Source of the DNA: Blautia sp.
GTDB taxonomy: Bacteria; Bacillota; Clostridia; Lachnospirales; Lachnospiraceae
Assembly: GCA_023663685.1 (NCBI GenBank)
Contig: JAMPHB010000002.1
Coordinates: 161,273-225,272 of the forward strand
Direction: 5' to 3'
DNA: 64,000 bases
Both the position numbers and the translations under genes were made by a program. Each line of letters begins with the position of its first letter. Position 1 is the stretch's first letter. The notes under the pieces are model-generated. The model was not told where the DNA came from, did no database searches, and saw nothing but the letters and a program-made list of their open reading frames with translations. Shown here in pieces: positions 26,340-36,824 of the stretch.

Positions 26340-27380
26340 TCACTGAAACTTGTATATCCTTTTCGCCATTCGGTAACCGCTCACAGCCGCCTTTTTTCCC
26401 AGTCTTCCCGGGAGTGTTGTCAGTCCGCTCAGGGTGCTTAAGCGCAGCCTGAAATAGAGCCTTGGATTGCTTCTTTTCATATCCTGCCAGATCTCCCGAT
26501 GCCGCCTCATTGCCCTCTCGTCCCCCTTCAGCAGCAGATGGACAGAGGAGATTGCCATCATAATGGAAACGTTGCGGCACATATAATTCGCCAGCTTCGG
26601 ATGCTCCCTTTTGACTTTTTCCAAATCCACGCACTCCGCCACAAGCTTTGTCACCTTAATCTGCTGTTCAATCCTCTCTATCAGTACTTTTTCATTGACT
26701 GACTGATCCTCTCTGCCGAGATAATACTGGTACAAATCAATATCCATGTAATAAAGTGTCTCTACCGAGGGAAGCGGATAATATGCGAAAATGTTATCCA
26801 CATAAAATGTATTCTCCGGCAAAACCACTCCTGATTTCCGAAGGATCTCTGTGCGGTAAATCATGGCGTGCATAACCAGATACTGGGAAGGATAAAATCT
26901 TCCGGTATCCTCCCATGTACAAATTTCCTTTTCCGGGAAAATATTCCGATAACTGACCGTCCTCTTTTCGCCCTCCTCCAAATGGTTGTAGACATAGTTG
27001 CAGAGCAGAAGATCCGGCCCGGTATCCCCCCAGCCCATCTCCTCCCGCACGCACCAGCCTCTTATTTCCCTTAAAAGCGTATGATATGCCTCCGCCTCAA
27101 GCCAGTCGTCCGAATCCACCACCTTAAAATATTTTCCCGTGGCGAGCGCAAGTCCCCGGTTCACCCCCGAACCATGGCCGCCGTTCTCCTTATGCACTGC
27201 CTTTACAATCGCCGGAAATCTCCTTGCATATTGATCTGCAATCTCACCCGTCCGGTCTGTTGACCCATCATCTATAATGATAATTTCCACGTCCTCCCCT
27301 CCGGTCACCAGCGAATCAAGACATCTCTCCATATAGCTTTCCGAATTAAAACACGGTACAGTAATTGTCAAATATTTCAT
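26340..27380 (-). CDS. Family 2 glycosyltransferase
   Basis: This 346-residue GT-A enzyme has N-terminal TITVPCFNSESYMERCLDSL, the nucleotide-sugar region IIIDDGSTDRTGEIAD and the DxD-like VVDSDDWLEAEAYH. It is cytoplasmic or peripheral, without membrane segments. ATG 27380 has GGAGG 7 nt upstream. It is the first gene of the operon with the papain-like hydrolase and the flippase, which suggests synthesis and export of a glycolipid or cell-surface glycan. Confidence 0.9.
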   Translation of the reverse strand: MKYLTITVPCFNSESYMERCLDSLVTGGEDVEIIIIDDGSTDRTGEIADQYARRFPAIVKAVHKENGGHGSGVNRGLALATGKYFKVVDSDDWLEAEAYHTLLREIRGWCVREEMGWGDTGPDLLLCNYVYNHLEEGEKRTVSYRNIFPEKEICTWEDTGRFYPSQYLVMHAMIYRTEILRKSGVVLPENTFYVDNIFAYYPLPSVETLYYMDIDLYQYYLGREDQSVNEKVLIERIEQQIKVTKLVAECVDLEKVKREHPKLANYMCRNVSIMMAISSVHLLLKGDERAMRRHREIWQDMKRSNPRLYFRLRLSTLSGLTTLPGRLGKKAAVSGYRMAKRIYKFQ

Positions 27381-27399
27381 CTTATGCCTCCGTTTTGCG

Positions 27400-27448
27400 T
27401 AAAAATAAAGGGTGCTGTACTTCTTTCCATTAAAGAAGTATAACACCC
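27400..27448 (-). terminator. Terminator after purB
   Basis: On the minus strand GGGTGTTATACTTCTTT (27448-27432) pairs with AAAGAAGTACAGCACCC (27426-27410), followed by TTTATTTTTA. Confidence 0.85.
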
Positions 27449-27553
27449 AAATCTTACCTCTATATGACAGCGACCTTACATTTTTGTTAGAAAAAGTTTA
27501 AGATTTTCTTTACCAGCCATGGCAGGCTGCGTACACACATCCCCTTTTGTCAA

Positions 27554-29005
27554 TCACACATTGATCTCCGCCGTAACGCCGAGCTCATCTTTATTTGCAT
27601 CCAAAATAGGCTGCACTACATCCCGCAGGAACACCTCCACCTGCCGGGGCGCGCGCCCCACATAAAGCTCCGGCTTTAAGGTTGCCGCAATCTGCTCCTT
27701 CGTAAGTCCAAAGGCCGGATCCGCCGCAATCAGGTCTACAAGGTTGTTATCCTTTCCCTCCTCCTTCACGGTCTTTCCCGCCTCCATCGAGAGCGTCCGG
27801 ATTCTCTCGTGAAGCTCCTGCCGGTTGCCGCCGCGCTTTACAGCATCCATCATAATATTCTCGGTCGCCATGAAGGGAATCTCCGCCATAAAATGCTTCT
27901 CGATCACCTTCGGGTACACCACCAGCCCGTCCACCACGTTCAGGCACAGATCCAGAATGCCGTCCGTGGCCAAAAATCCCTCCGGCACGGACAGACGCTT
28001 ATTGGCAGAATCGTCCAGCGTGCGCTCAAACCACTGCGTAGCGGAGGTAATCGCCGGATTCAGGGCATCCACCAGCACATAGCGCGCAAGAGATGCGATG
28101 CGCTCGCTGCGCATCGGATTGCGCTTGTACGCCATTGCCGAGGAGCCAATCTGCGTTTTTTCAAAGGGCTCCTCCACCTCCTTCAAATGCTGTAGCAGGC
28201 GGATATCCCCCGCCATCTTGTGGGCGCTGGCCGCAATGCCTGCCAGCACATTTAATACTCTCGTGTCTACCTTTCGGGAATAGGTCTGCCCGGACACCGG
28301 ATAACATGCCTCAAATCCCATCTTCTTTGCAATCATCGGATCAATCTTATCAATCGTCTCCTGATCCCCGTCAAAGAGCTCTAAAAAGCTTGCCTGCGTA
28401 CCGGTCGTCCCCTTAGAACCAAGCAGCTTTAGAGAGCCCAGCACATATTCCAGATCCTCCAGATCCAGCAGAAATTCCTGTAGCCAGAGAGTCGCCCGTT
28501 TGCCCACTGTCGTGGGCTGTGCCGGCTGAAAATGCGTAAAGGCAAGGGTCGGCTGATCCTTATATTTCTCCGCAAAGGCCGCCAGCTCTGCAATCACGCT
28601 CACCAGCTTTTTATGCACGAGCTTAAGCGCCTCGCGCATCACAATTATGTCCGTGTTATCCCCCACATAGCAGGAAGTCGCACCAAGGTGGATGATTCCC
28701 GCCGCCTGCGGACACTGCTGCCCGTAAGCGTACACATGGCTCATCACATCGTGGCGCACCTCTTTTTCCCTCGCCTTTGCCACATCGTAGTTGATATCGT
28801 CCACATGCGCCTTAAGCTCGTCAATCTGCTCCTGCGTGATCACCGGCCTGCCCTCCTCGGACAGCCCCAGCTCCATCTCCGTCTCCGCCAGAGCAATCCA
28901 CAGCCTGCGCCATGTGGTAAACTTCATGTCCTGCGAAAAAATGTACTGCATCTCCCTGCTGGCATACCGCTCCGAGAGCGGGCTCGTATATCCGTCTGTG
29001 CTCAT
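27554..29005 (-). CDS. purB: Adenylosuccinate lyase
   Basis: This 483-residue enzyme cleaves SAICAR and adenylosuccinate, releasing fumarate. The superfamily signature GSSAMAYKRNPMRSERI is present, along with HLGATSCYVGDN and THFQPAQPTTVGKR. Its length and N-terminus (SPLSERYASREMQYIFS) match the clostridial/animal-like PurB subgroup. It starts 10 nt after purF and ends the purC-purF-purB cluster. Confidence 0.96.
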   Translation of the reverse strand: MSTDGYTSPLSERYASREMQYIFSQDMKFTTWRRLWIALAETEMELGLSEEGRPVITQEQIDELKAHVDDINYDVAKAREKEVRHDVMSHVYAYGQQCPQAAGIIHLGATSCYVGDNTDIIVMREALKLVHKKLVSVIAELAAFAEKYKDQPTLAFTHFQPAQPTTVGKRATLWLQEFLLDLEDLEYVLGSLKLLGSKGTTGTQASFLELFDGDQETIDKIDPMIAKKMGFEACYPVSGQTYSRKVDTRVLNVLAGIAASAHKMAGDIRLLQHLKEVEEPFEKTQIGSSAMAYKRNPMRSERIASLARYVLVDALNPAITSATQWFERTLDDSANKRLSVPEGFLATDGILDLCLNVVDGLVVYPKVIEKHFMAEIPFMATENIMMDAVKRGGNRQELHERIRTLSMEAGKTVKEEGKDNNLVDLIAADPAFGLTKEQIAATLKPELYVGRAPRQVEVFLRDVVQPILDANKDELGVTAEINV

Positions 29006-29015
29006 AGTGTTCTCC

Positions 29016-30494
29016 TTATCTTCCGAGCTTACGCTCCATGTCGATTTCTTTATCGTAGTAATCCCCGCGGATATCCTCCTTCGGGGGCTCCATCGGGTAC
29101 TTTCCGGTAAAACAGCCCGTGCAGATGGGAAGAGAGTCCACCATCTGGTTCAGCCTTTCAATTCCCAGATAGCCGAGGGAATCTGCGCCGATCATCTGCC
29201 GGATTTCCTCGATCGAACGGTTGTAGGCGATCAGCTGCTCCCTCGCCGGAATATCCGTGCCGAAATAGCAGGGCCACAAAAACGGCGGCGAGCTGATGCG
29301 GACATGCACCTCTTTTGCGCCGGCTTCTCTCAGCATACGGACAATGCGGTCCGAGGTGGTTCCCCTGACAATGGAATCGTCGATCATAATGACACGCTTT
29401 TGATCTACCGCCTCCTTTAATACGTTCAGCTTCACCTGCACGCTGGATTCCCGGCTCGACTGCCTGGGCTTAATAAAGGTTCGCCCCACATAACTGTTCT
29501 TGACAAAGGCGATGCCGTAGGGAATCCCGGACGCCAGCGAATACCCCAGTGCGGCGGCATTGCCCGACTCCGGCACTCCTGTGACCAGATCCGCCTCTAC
29601 CGGAGAATCCTGCGCCAAAAACCGCCCGGCTCTCAGGCGGCTGTCATACACACTCATCCCGTCAATGCGGCTGTCCGGCCGCGCAAAATATATGTATTCA
29701 AAAATGCAGCGGGCCTCCCTTTCCTTCGGAAGGCACATGGACAGATCCGACTCAATCCCCTTCTCAGGAGAGATTGTGACTACTTCCCCCGGCTGCACAT
29801 CCCTGACATACTCCGCGCCGATCGTATCCAGCGCGCAGGTCTCAGAGGTAATGATATAGGCATTGTCGCGCTTTCCAATGCACAGAGGCTTAAAACCGTA
29901 GGGGTCTCTCGCGCCGATGAGCTTTCTCGGACTGGAAACCACCAGCGCATAGGCTCCCTTAAGCTTTCCACATGCCCGGCGCACCGCCTCCTCCGCCGTC
30001 TGCGAATTCAGCCGTTCTCTTGCGATATGGTAGGCAATCACCTCCGAGTCGATGGTGGTCTGGAAAATGGCGCCCGTATACTCCAGGTCACGGCGCAGCT
30101 CATTGGCATTGATCAGATTGCCGTTGTGGGCCAGCGCCAGCGTGCCCTTCACATAATTGAGCACCAGCGGCTGGGCGTTCTCTCTCGTGGAGGAGCCTGC
30201 GGTGGAATAGCGCACATGTCCCACCCCGATATCTCCCTGCATGGCATCCAAATGCTCCGGCGTAAACACCTCATTGACCAGTCCCATTCCCTTATAGGAT
30301 ACCACCTTACCCTTGGGGCCGTCCGTGTCGCTGACAGCAATTCCACAGCTCTCCTGCCCTCTGTGCTGGAGGGCGAAAAGTCCATAGTAAATGGAGGAGG
30401 CAACATCTGCGCCGTCAAAATCATACATGCCAAAGATGCCGCATTCCTCGTGAAGCCCGTCCCACTGATACTCGTTGAAATTATCCTGATTCAT
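29016..30494 (-). CDS. purF: Amidophosphoribosyltransferase
   Basis: This 492-residue enzyme catalyses the first committed step of purine synthesis. A short propeptide ends at Glu17 and the expected catalytic cysteine is Cys18 (HEECGIFGMYD). The PRPP motif is RVIMIDDSIVRGTTS. Cysteines near residue 251 (RCIFEYIYFARP) and in CTGCFTGKYP suggest a [4Fe-4S] cluster, as in the B. subtilis enzyme. It lies 27 nt after purC. Confidence 0.96.
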   Translation of the reverse strand: MNQDNFNEYQWDGLHEECGIFGMYDFDGADVASSIYYGLFALQHRGQESCGIAVSDTDGPKGKVVSYKGMGLVNEVFTPEHLDAMQGDIGVGHVRYSTAGSSTRENAQPLVLNYVKGTLALAHNGNLINANELRRDLEYTGAIFQTTIDSEVIAYHIARERLNSQTAEEAVRRACGKLKGAYALVVSSPRKLIGARDPYGFKPLCIGKRDNAYIITSETCALDTIGAEYVRDVQPGEVVTISPEKGIESDLSMCLPKEREARCIFEYIYFARPDSRIDGMSVYDSRLRAGRFLAQDSPVEADLVTGVPESGNAAALGYSLASGIPYGIAFVKNSYVGRTFIKPRQSSRESSVQVKLNVLKEAVDQKRVIMIDDSIVRGTTSDRIVRMLREAGAKEVHVRISSPPFLWPCYFGTDIPAREQLIAYNRSIEEIRQMIGADSLGYLGIERLNQMVDSLPICTGCFTGKYPMEPPKEDIRGDYYDKEIDMERKLGR

Positions 30495-30521
30495 GCTTTA
30501 CTCCCTGATTAAGTCTGATGG

Positions 30522-31397
30522 CTAACGGACAAAAGGGGCTCCCGTCAGAAGCTCATAGGCCTCCTTGTACTTGTCCACGGTTCTTTCAACCACCTCATCC
30601 GGAAGCAGATAATCACTGTCCGGATTTGCCCTGAGCCAGTCCCTCACATACTGCTTGTCAAAGGAGGGCTGTCCCTTGCCCGCCTCGTAGCCCGCAAGAG
30701 GCCAGAACCGGGAACTGTCGGGCGTCAGCATCTCATCTCCCAGCACCACCTGCCCGCTCTCGTCCAGTCCGAACTCAAACTTGGTGTCGGCAATAATAAT
30801 GCCCTTAGAAAGCGCATAGTCCGCACATTTCCTGTAAAGTGCAAGTGTGTAGTCCCGTATCTGCGCCGCATAGTCCGCGCCCCTGCCCGGATAATGCTTC
30901 TCCAGCACCTCCACAGACTGCTCGAAAGAAATATTTTCATCATGGTCTCCCAGCTTGGCTTTTGTGCTGGGTGTATAGATGGGCTCCGGCAGCTTGTCAG
31001 ACTCCACCAGCCCCGGCTGCAGACGAATGCCGCAGACTGTCCCATTCTCTTTATAGCCTGCCCAGCCGCTTCCCGTAATGTAACCCCTGACAATACACTC
31101 GATAGGAAGCATTTCAAGCTTCCTGCACAGCATACTGTTGCCGTCAAACCGCTCCTGTCTGAAAAACTCCGGCATGTCCTTCACTTCCACAGAAATCATG
31201 TGATTTTCCACCACATCCTTTGTGTAGTCAAACCAGAATCTTGACATCTGGGTGAGAACTGCTCCCTTGTCCGTAATCTTGTTCTTTAAAATATTGTCAA
31301 AGGCAGAGATACGGTCTGTAGCGACAATCACAAGCTGATCGCCGATATCATAGATTTCTCTTACCTTGCCTTCCTTAAAGGGCTTATATTCCTGCAT
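30522..31397 (-). CDS. purC: SAICAR synthase
   Basis: This 291-residue ATP-dependent ligase joins CAIR and aspartate. N-terminal EGKVREIYDIGDQLVIVATDRISAFD and PIECIVRGYITGSGW are diagnostic. AAGGAG precedes the ATG. No clear promoter or terminator lies in the 61 nt after gpmI, so read-through from gpmI is possible. Confidence 0.96.
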   Translation of the reverse strand: MQEYKPFKEGKVREIYDIGDQLVIVATDRISAFDNILKNKITDKGAVLTQMSRFWFDYTKDVVENHMISVEVKDMPEFFRQERFDGNSMLCRKLEMLPIECIVRGYITGSGWAGYKENGTVCGIRLQPGLVESDKLPEPIYTPSTKAKLGDHDENISFEQSVEVLEKHYPGRGADYAAQIRDYTLALYRKCADYALSKGIIIADTKFEFGLDESGQVVLGDEMLTPDSSRFWPLAGYEAGKGQPSFDKQYVRDWLRANPDSDYLLPDEVVERTVDKYKEAYELLTGAPFVR

Positions 31398-31458
31398 AAT
31401 TTTTCTCCTTTTGTCATAATGGTTCGTATGGTCTGGATTCCAGCGGAGGGACTCCTTT

Positions 31459-33000
31459 TTATGACACGATTAGCGACTTTCCGGTCATCTCCGCGGGCTG
31501 CGGAAGCTCCATAATCTCCAAAAGCGTCGGCGCAATATCCGCAAGGCAGCCTCCCTCCCTGAGCTTTACGGACGAATCATAATTCACAAGAATAAAGGGA
31601 ACCGGGTTCGTCGTGTGCGCCGTGTGGGGCTTTCCCGTCTCGTAGTCGATCATCTTCTCCGCATTGCCGTGATCCGCACAGATGAACAGTACGCCGTCCA
31701 CCTCCTTCACCGCGTCCACCGCTTCTCCCACCAGCGCATCTACCCGCTCCACCGCGGCTACGGCCGCGTCGATCACGCCGGTGTGTCCAACCATGTCGGG
31801 GTTGGCGAAATTGATGACAATAACATCATACTTGTCGGATTTGATAGCCTCCACGAGATCCATGCCCACCTCCGGGGCGCTCATCTCAGGCTTTAAATCA
31901 TAGGTCGCCACATCTTTGGGAGAATTGACTAACAGTCTCGCCTCATCCACGTTCGGCTCCTCCACGCCGCCGTTAAAGAAGAAGGTCACATGGGCGTACT
32001 TCTCCGTCTCCGCAAGGCGAAGCTGCTTCTTGCCGCATTTTGCGAGATATTCTCCAAAGGTATTTTCAATGCTCTCCTTCTCAAAGGCAATGCTCTTGTT
32101 CGGGATCGTCTCATCGTAATCCTTGAAGCACACATAGGTAAGGGGAAGAAATTCCCTTGCAAAACCGCTAAACCGGTCGTCACAGAAGGCCCGGGTAATC
32201 TCCCTCGCCCGGTCGGGGCGGAAGTTGAAAAAGATGACCGAGTCATTCTCCTTCACGAGGGATAAAGGCCTGCCCTCCCCGTCCGTAATCACCGTGGGGA
32301 GCACAAACTCATCTGTCACATCCTCCTTGTAGGAATCCGCCATCGCCTGCACCGCTGACATAGCCTGCACACCCTCCCCCTTCGTCAGGGAGTTGTAAGC
32401 CTTTTCCACACGGTCCCAGTTATTGTCTCTGTCCATCGCGTAATAGCGGCCGCTTAAAGAGGCGATTTTTCCCACGCCAATCTCCGCCATCTTGTCCTCC
32501 AGCTGTTGCACATAATCCTTTCCGGATGCGGGCGGCGTATCCCGGCCGTCTAAGAACGCGTGGACAAATACCTTTGTAAGCCCCTGCCGCTTCGCCATCT
32601 CTAAAAGCCCGTAGAGATGCGTGTTGTGGCTGTGTACGCCTCCGTCGGATAAAAGTCCCCACAGATGCAGATCCGAATCATTCTTCTTACAGTTTTCCAT
32701 CGCCGCCAGAAGCGCAGGATTCTGGAAAAAGTCGCCATCCTCGATTGCCTTGGTAATTCTGGTCAGATCCTGATAGATAATCCGTCCGGCGCCGATATTC
32801 ATATGCCCGACCTCGGAGTTGCCCATCTGTCCGTCCGGCAGCCCCACTGCAAGCCCGGAGGCATTTCCCTTCACAAAGGGACATTCCTTCATAAGCCGGT
32901 CCATCACCGGCGTATCTGCCATCGCAATGGCATTCCCCTCAGGATTCTCATTCAGTCCGTAACCGTCCAGCACCATCAATACAACAGGTTTTTTACTCAT
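31459..33000 (-). CDS. gpmI: 2,3-bisphosphoglycerate-independent phosphoglycerate mutase
   Basis: This 513-residue manganese-dependent glycolytic mutase interconverts 3- and 2-phosphoglycerate. The N-terminal metal site is VLMVLDGYGLNENPEGNA and the phosphoserine is in DGQMGNSEVGHMNIGAGR. C-terminal FICADHGNAEKM completes the metal site. It lies 29 nt after the CapA-like gene on the same strand. Confidence 0.96.
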   Translation of the reverse strand: MSKKPVVLMVLDGYGLNENPEGNAIAMADTPVMDRLMKECPFVKGNASGLAVGLPDGQMGNSEVGHMNIGAGRIIYQDLTRITKAIEDGDFFQNPALLAAMENCKKNDSDLHLWGLLSDGGVHSHNTHLYGLLEMAKRQGLTKVFVHAFLDGRDTPPASGKDYVQQLEDKMAEIGVGKIASLSGRYYAMDRDNNWDRVEKAYNSLTKGEGVQAMSAVQAMADSYKEDVTDEFVLPTVITDGEGRPLSLVKENDSVIFFNFRPDRAREITRAFCDDRFSGFAREFLPLTYVCFKDYDETIPNKSIAFEKESIENTFGEYLAKCGKKQLRLAETEKYAHVTFFFNGGVEEPNVDEARLLVNSPKDVATYDLKPEMSAPEVGMDLVEAIKSDKYDVIVINFANPDMVGHTGVIDAAVAAVERVDALVGEAVDAVKEVDGVLFICADHGNAEKMIDYETGKPHTAHTTNPVPFILVNYDSSVKLREGGCLADIAPTLLEIMELPQPAEMTGKSLIVS

Positions 33001-33029
33001 TTTCTTGTCCTCTTTTCTTATAATCTCTA

Positions 33030-34634
33030 CTACTCCAGATTGCCCACAATATCAATCGCCCGACCCTCCATGTCCTTGTCGCCCGGGTGCATACCGTAGC
33101 GCCGCCCGGAGGTGTAGGCGTAGGGGGATTCCCCGGGTCCGTCTACGTCCCGGTAGGGATAAAAGCAGCCGCTCTCATCAATCCCCACATTTTTTGAAAT
33201 ATCCGCCAGATAATGATAGAATTCCTTCAATTCCTCCTCGCTGTCCAGCATATAGGTCTTCCCTGCCTTCTGTACACAAGGCAGAAACCGAAGTGTAAGT
33301 CCGCCGTCTCCATCAATCTGAAGCTGGGCAATCGTCGTGTACAGCGTCCCGGAGGAAAACCAGAAATTCCCAAGGCTGTATGCCACCGGAACATCGTCCA
33401 TAAAGGTCACGCCCTGCAGCCGGTGGGGATGTCCTCCAATCACCGCATCCACGCCCGCCTCCACATAAGTCTTAGCCAGCGCGCTCTGTCCGCTGTCATA
33501 GACAACATTGCCCTCGCCGCCCCAGTGAACATAGACAAATACATAATCACTGCAGGCTCTCGCCCTCCGGATTGCCGCGAGAAGCTCCTTCTCCTGCTGT
33601 GCCTTTAAAACACCCGGCTCTCCCTCCTGCGCTTCCCTTGTAAAGTGATAAAAGCGCTCGATCTCCGTAGTGCTCACAATGGCAATCTTCCTGCCGCCAG
33701 CCACGAAATAGCGCACCGCCGAGGCCTCCGCCAGATTTCTGCCCGCACCGCTGTACATGACGCCCGCATCCTTTAGCGTATCCAGCGTGTCCAACAGCCC
33801 CTGCTCTCCATAATCGTAGGTGTGATTGTTCGCCAGAGAAACCAGATCCGTACCGAAAAGCTCCAGATACTTCACATTTTCCGGGGCGGCCTTAAAGGTA
33901 TAGCTCTTGTCCTCCAGGGCGTCGTCGCTTGTAGTGTAGGTAAACTCATTGTTGACTACCGTAAGATCCGCCGACTGCAGCTCCTGCTGCACATCGTGGG
34001 AAAGACACTCCGACACTCCCCCCAGACTCTCCGCGGTCTTCATCGTATACCAGCGGTCGTCCAGATTGATGTCCCCGACGAAATCAATGGTGATCTGCTC
34101 CGGATCGGAGACCTCCTTCCACACCACGTCACTGTACAGATAACTTGCATAATTATGTTCCCTGCAATACTCCAGCCAGAGCACATGCATCGAACTGCCT
34201 GTCAGCTCATACCAGAGAGAGGTCTCCATCCGCCCCTCCGCCAGTGCCTGCGCCAGCTCCTCTAAAGTCTCCTGTCCGTAGGCTCCGCCGACCCAGCACA
34301 AAAACGACTCATCTACCGGATAGCCGCGGAAAAATTTCCCCGTCCCCTTCTCCAAAATAGAAGTGACCGACGCATGTGCCGCAGACAGCATCTCCGGATC
34401 ATTTACCAAATCATGTTCAATTATATCCTGATGCGCTTCATTCTGTGCTTCCTCAGACGTCTCTACCGGCTCTGTAGACAATGGTCTCTCTGCTGCCTCC
34501 GACAGCTCAGACGGCTCCCGTCTCTCTGCCTCCGCGTAAGCTCCGGGCGTTTTGCCACCTTTGCCATTCATCACGTTCACCCCTAAGAATACTATAAGGA
34601 GCAACACAGCGCTTATCCCTCGTATCTTTTTCAT
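33030..34634 (-). CDS. CapA/PgsA-family metallophosphatase-like protein
   Basis: This 534-residue protein has an N-terminal membrane anchor or signal (AVLLLIVFLGVNVM), a serine/glutamate-rich linker, then a CapA domain (calcineurin-like fold). Its metal-site motifs are TIDFVGDINLDDRW, VSLANNHTYDYGEQGLLDTL, VYVHWGGEGN and VIGGHPHRLQG. CapA/PgsA proteins act in poly-gamma-glutamate synthesis, but no capBC genes are here, so a different extracytoplasmic hydrolase role is equally likely. A sigma-A promoter lies at 34642-34670. Confidence 0.88.
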   Translation of the reverse strand: MKKIRGISAVLLLIVFLGVNVMNGKGGKTPGAYAEAERREPSELSEAAERPLSTEPVETSEEAQNEAHQDIIEHDLVNDPEMLSAAHASVTSILEKGTGKFFRGYPVDESFLCWVGGAYGQETLEELAQALAEGRMETSLWYELTGSSMHVLWLEYCREHNYASYLYSDVVWKEVSDPEQITIDFVGDINLDDRWYTMKTAESLGGVSECLSHDVQQELQSADLTVVNNEFTYTTSDDALEDKSYTFKAAPENVKYLELFGTDLVSLANNHTYDYGEQGLLDTLDTLKDAGVMYSGAGRNLAEASAVRYFVAGGRKIAIVSTTEIERFYHFTREAQEGEPGVLKAQQEKELLAAIRRARACSDYVFVYVHWGGEGNVVYDSGQSALAKTYVEAGVDAVIGGHPHRLQGVTFMDDVPVAYSLGNFWFSSGTLYTTIAQLQIDGDGGLTLRFLPCVQKAGKTYMLDSEEELKEFYHYLADISKNVGIDESGCFYPYRDVDGPGESPYAYTSGRRYGMHPGDKDMEGRAIDIVGNLE

Positions 34635-34641
34635 ACCACAT

Positions 34642-34670
34642 ATTTTAACGGCTTTTCCGGGGAATGTCTA
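34642..34670 (-). promoter_or_regulatory. Sigma-A-like promoter for the CapA-like gene
   Basis: On the minus strand TAGACA (34670-34665) and TAAAAT (34647-34642) are 17 nt apart. Confidence 0.6.
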
Positions 34671-34689
34671 TCTTTTTTATTTACAAAAA

Positions 34690-34741
34690 TGAAAAAAGAA
34701 AACGCATTACAATTAGTAGGAACTACAAAATTGTAATGCGT
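34690..34741 (-). terminator. Terminator after tpiA (gap-pgk-tpiA cluster)
   Basis: On the minus strand ACGCATTACAATT (34741-34729) pairs with AATTGTAATGCGT (34714-34702), with an inner GTAG/CTAC stem, followed by TTTCTTTTTT. Confidence 0.9.
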
Positions 34742-34760
34742 CTGCTATCGTGCGTATAAG

Positions 34761-35510
34761 CTACTGGTAATTCACAATCTTTCCAAAGTCTGCCTTAAGG
34801 CTTGCGCCTCCCACCAGACCGCCGTCAATATCCGGCTTTGCAAAGAGCTCTGCGGCGTTGGCCGCATTCACAGAGCCGCCATACTGGATACGAACCGCAT
34901 CTGCGGTCGCCGCATCGTAGATCTCCCCGATGCAGGCCCGGATGGCTGCACATACCTCCTGCGCCTGCTCGGACGTTGCGGTCTTTCCGGTTCCGATCGC
35001 CCAGATTGGCTCGTAGGCAATCACCATCTTCGCCACGTCGGAGGCAGATACCCCGGCCAGATCTGATTTGATCTGCAGGCGGATCCAGTCGAGGGTCACG
35101 CCCAGCTCTCTCTGCTCTAAGGACTCTCCACAGCAGAGAATCGGCGTAAGCCCCGCCTCAAAAGCCTTCTTCACCTTCTTATTCAGAAGCTCGTCGTCCT
35201 CCTTGAAGTAGTCGCGCCTCTCGGAATGGCCGAGCACCACATACTTCACGCCTGCATCCACCAGCATCTCCGCAGAAATCTCTCCGGTGTAAGCGCCCTT
35301 GTCCTCAAAATACATATTCTCGGCGCCGACCTCCACATTGGTGCCCTTCACAGCCTCTGCCACCGGCACAATGTCAATCGCAGGCACACAGTACACTACC
35401 TCTACACTGTCGGAAGCCACCAGAGGCTTCAGCTCCTCCACTAACTTTACAGCCTGACTGGGAGTCATATTCATCTTCCAGTTTCCGGCCACGATTTTCT
35501 TTCTTGCCAT
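34761..35510 (-). CDS. tpiA: Triosephosphate isomerase
   Basis: This 249-residue TIM barrel has GNWKMN (Lys), LGHSERR (His) and [12 protein letters not shown] (Glu), the three catalytic segments. ATG 35510 has GGGAG 7 nt upstream; the methionine ten residues earlier has no ribosome binding site. It follows pgk by 39 nt. Confidence 0.97.
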   Translation of the reverse strand: MARKKIVAGNWKMNMTPSQAVKLVEELKPLVASDSVEVVYCVPAIDIVPVAEAVKGTNVEVGAENMYFEDKGAYTGEISAEMLVDAGVKYVVLGHSERRDYFKEDDELLNKKVKKAFEAGLTPILCCGESLEQRELGVTLDWIRLQIKSDLAGVSASDVAKMVIAYEPIWAIGTGKTATSEQAQEVCAAIRACIGEIYDAATADAVRIQYGGSVNAANAAELFAKPDIDGGLVGGASLKADFGKIVNYQ

Positions 35511-35549
35511 TCTTGTTCTCCCTTGCTTTCCCGCTTTCATCCTAATCTA

Positions 35550-36773
35550 TTATTTATCGTCCGCCGCCATAACGCCCGGAAGCTCTTTGCCCTCCAAAAA
35601 CTCTAAGGACGCGCCGCCGCCGGTGGAAATGTGGCTCATCTTGTCGCCGTAGCCCATCTGGTTCACAGCCGCCGCGGAATCGCCGCCGCCGATGATTGTG
35701 GTGGCATCCGTCTCTGCCAGCGCTTTCGCTACTGCAAGCGTCCCCGCTGCGAGGGTCGGATTCTCAAACACACCCATAGGCCCGTTCCATACTACGGTCT
35801 TTGCAGACTTCACCGCATCCGCAAACAGCTCTGCGGACTTCGGCCCGATATCACAGCCCTCGCGGTCTGCGGGCATACTCTCCGAAGCGTACACCTCTGT
35901 CTCCACCGGGGCGTCGATCGGGTTCGGGAACTCGCTGATGGTGACTGCATCCACCGGAAGAAGCAGCTTCTTGCCAAGCTTGTCGGCTTTTTCCATCATC
36001 TCCTTGCAATAGTCGAGCTTTTCATTGTCCACAAGGGATGTTCCAATCTCATAGCCCTGCGCTTTTAGGAAGGTGTATGCCATACCGCCGCCGATAATTA
36101 AGGTATCGCACTTTTCCAAAAGGTTGTTGATAACGTTCAGCTTGTCGGCAACCTTCGCGCCGCCAAGAATCGCTACAAATGGACGAACGGGATTCTCTAC
36201 CGCATTGCCGAGGAAGTCAATCTCCTTCTGCATCAGATATCCAACTGCGTTCTCTCCGCCCTTTTCCGTGATAAACTTTGTCACGCCAGCCACGGAAGCA
36301 TGCGCTCTGTGGGAAGAGCCAAAAGCGTCGCACACATATACATCTGCCAGATCGGCCAGCTCCTTAGAGAACTCCTCGCCGTTTTTCGTCTCCTCCGCAC
36401 CGCGGAAACGGGTATTCTGCAGAAGCACTACATCGCCCTCCTGCATCGCATTCACGGCAGCGGTGGCCTCCTCGCCCGTCACATGGTAATCGGAGACAAA
36501 CTTCACATCTTTCCCCAGCTTCTCAGAAAGTCTTTTGGCAACGGGAGCTAAAGACTCTCCCTCGTTCGGACCGTTCTTTACCTTGCCGAGATGGGAGCAC
36601 AGAATTACCTTTCCACCGTCGTTCATAAGCTTCTGAATGGTAGGAAGTGCCGCAACGATACGGGTCTCATCGGTGATTGCGCCCTCCTTGAGCGGTACGT
36701 TAAAGTCGCATCTCACTAAAACTCTCTTTCCACTGACGTTGATATCATCCACTGATTTCTTATTTAATCCCAT
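35550..36773 (-). CDS. pgk: Phosphoglycerate kinase
   Basis: This 407-residue two-domain kinase has [15 protein letters not shown] at the N-terminus, substrate-binding [11 protein letters not shown], and C-terminal nucleotide site [16 protein letters not shown] and [13 protein letters not shown]. It lies 110 nt after gap, with a terminator-like hairpin in between. Confidence 0.97.
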   Translation of the reverse strand: MGLNKKSVDDINVSGKRVLVRCDFNVPLKEGAITDETRIVAALPTIQKLMNDGGKVILCSHLGKVKNGPNEGESLAPVAKRLSEKLGKDVKFVSDYHVTGEEATAAVNAMQEGDVVLLQNTRFRGAEETKNGEEFSKELADLADVYVCDAFGSSHRAHASVAGVTKFITEKGGENAVGYLMQKEIDFLGNAVENPVRPFVAILGGAKVADKLNVINNLLEKCDTLIIGGGMAYTFLKAQGYEIGTSLVDNEKLDYCKEMMEKADKLGKKLLLPVDAVTISEFPNPIDAPVETEVYASESMPADREGCDIGPKSAELFADAVKSAKTVVWNGPMGVFENPTLAAGTLAVAKALAETDATTIIGGGDSAAAVNQMGYGDKMSHISTGGGASLEFLEGKELPGVMAADDK

Positions 36774-36824
36774 GTCAATCTCCTTTTCTAAGGAGTCCTC
36801 TCTCCGCAGCAGGGAACTCCTGTT

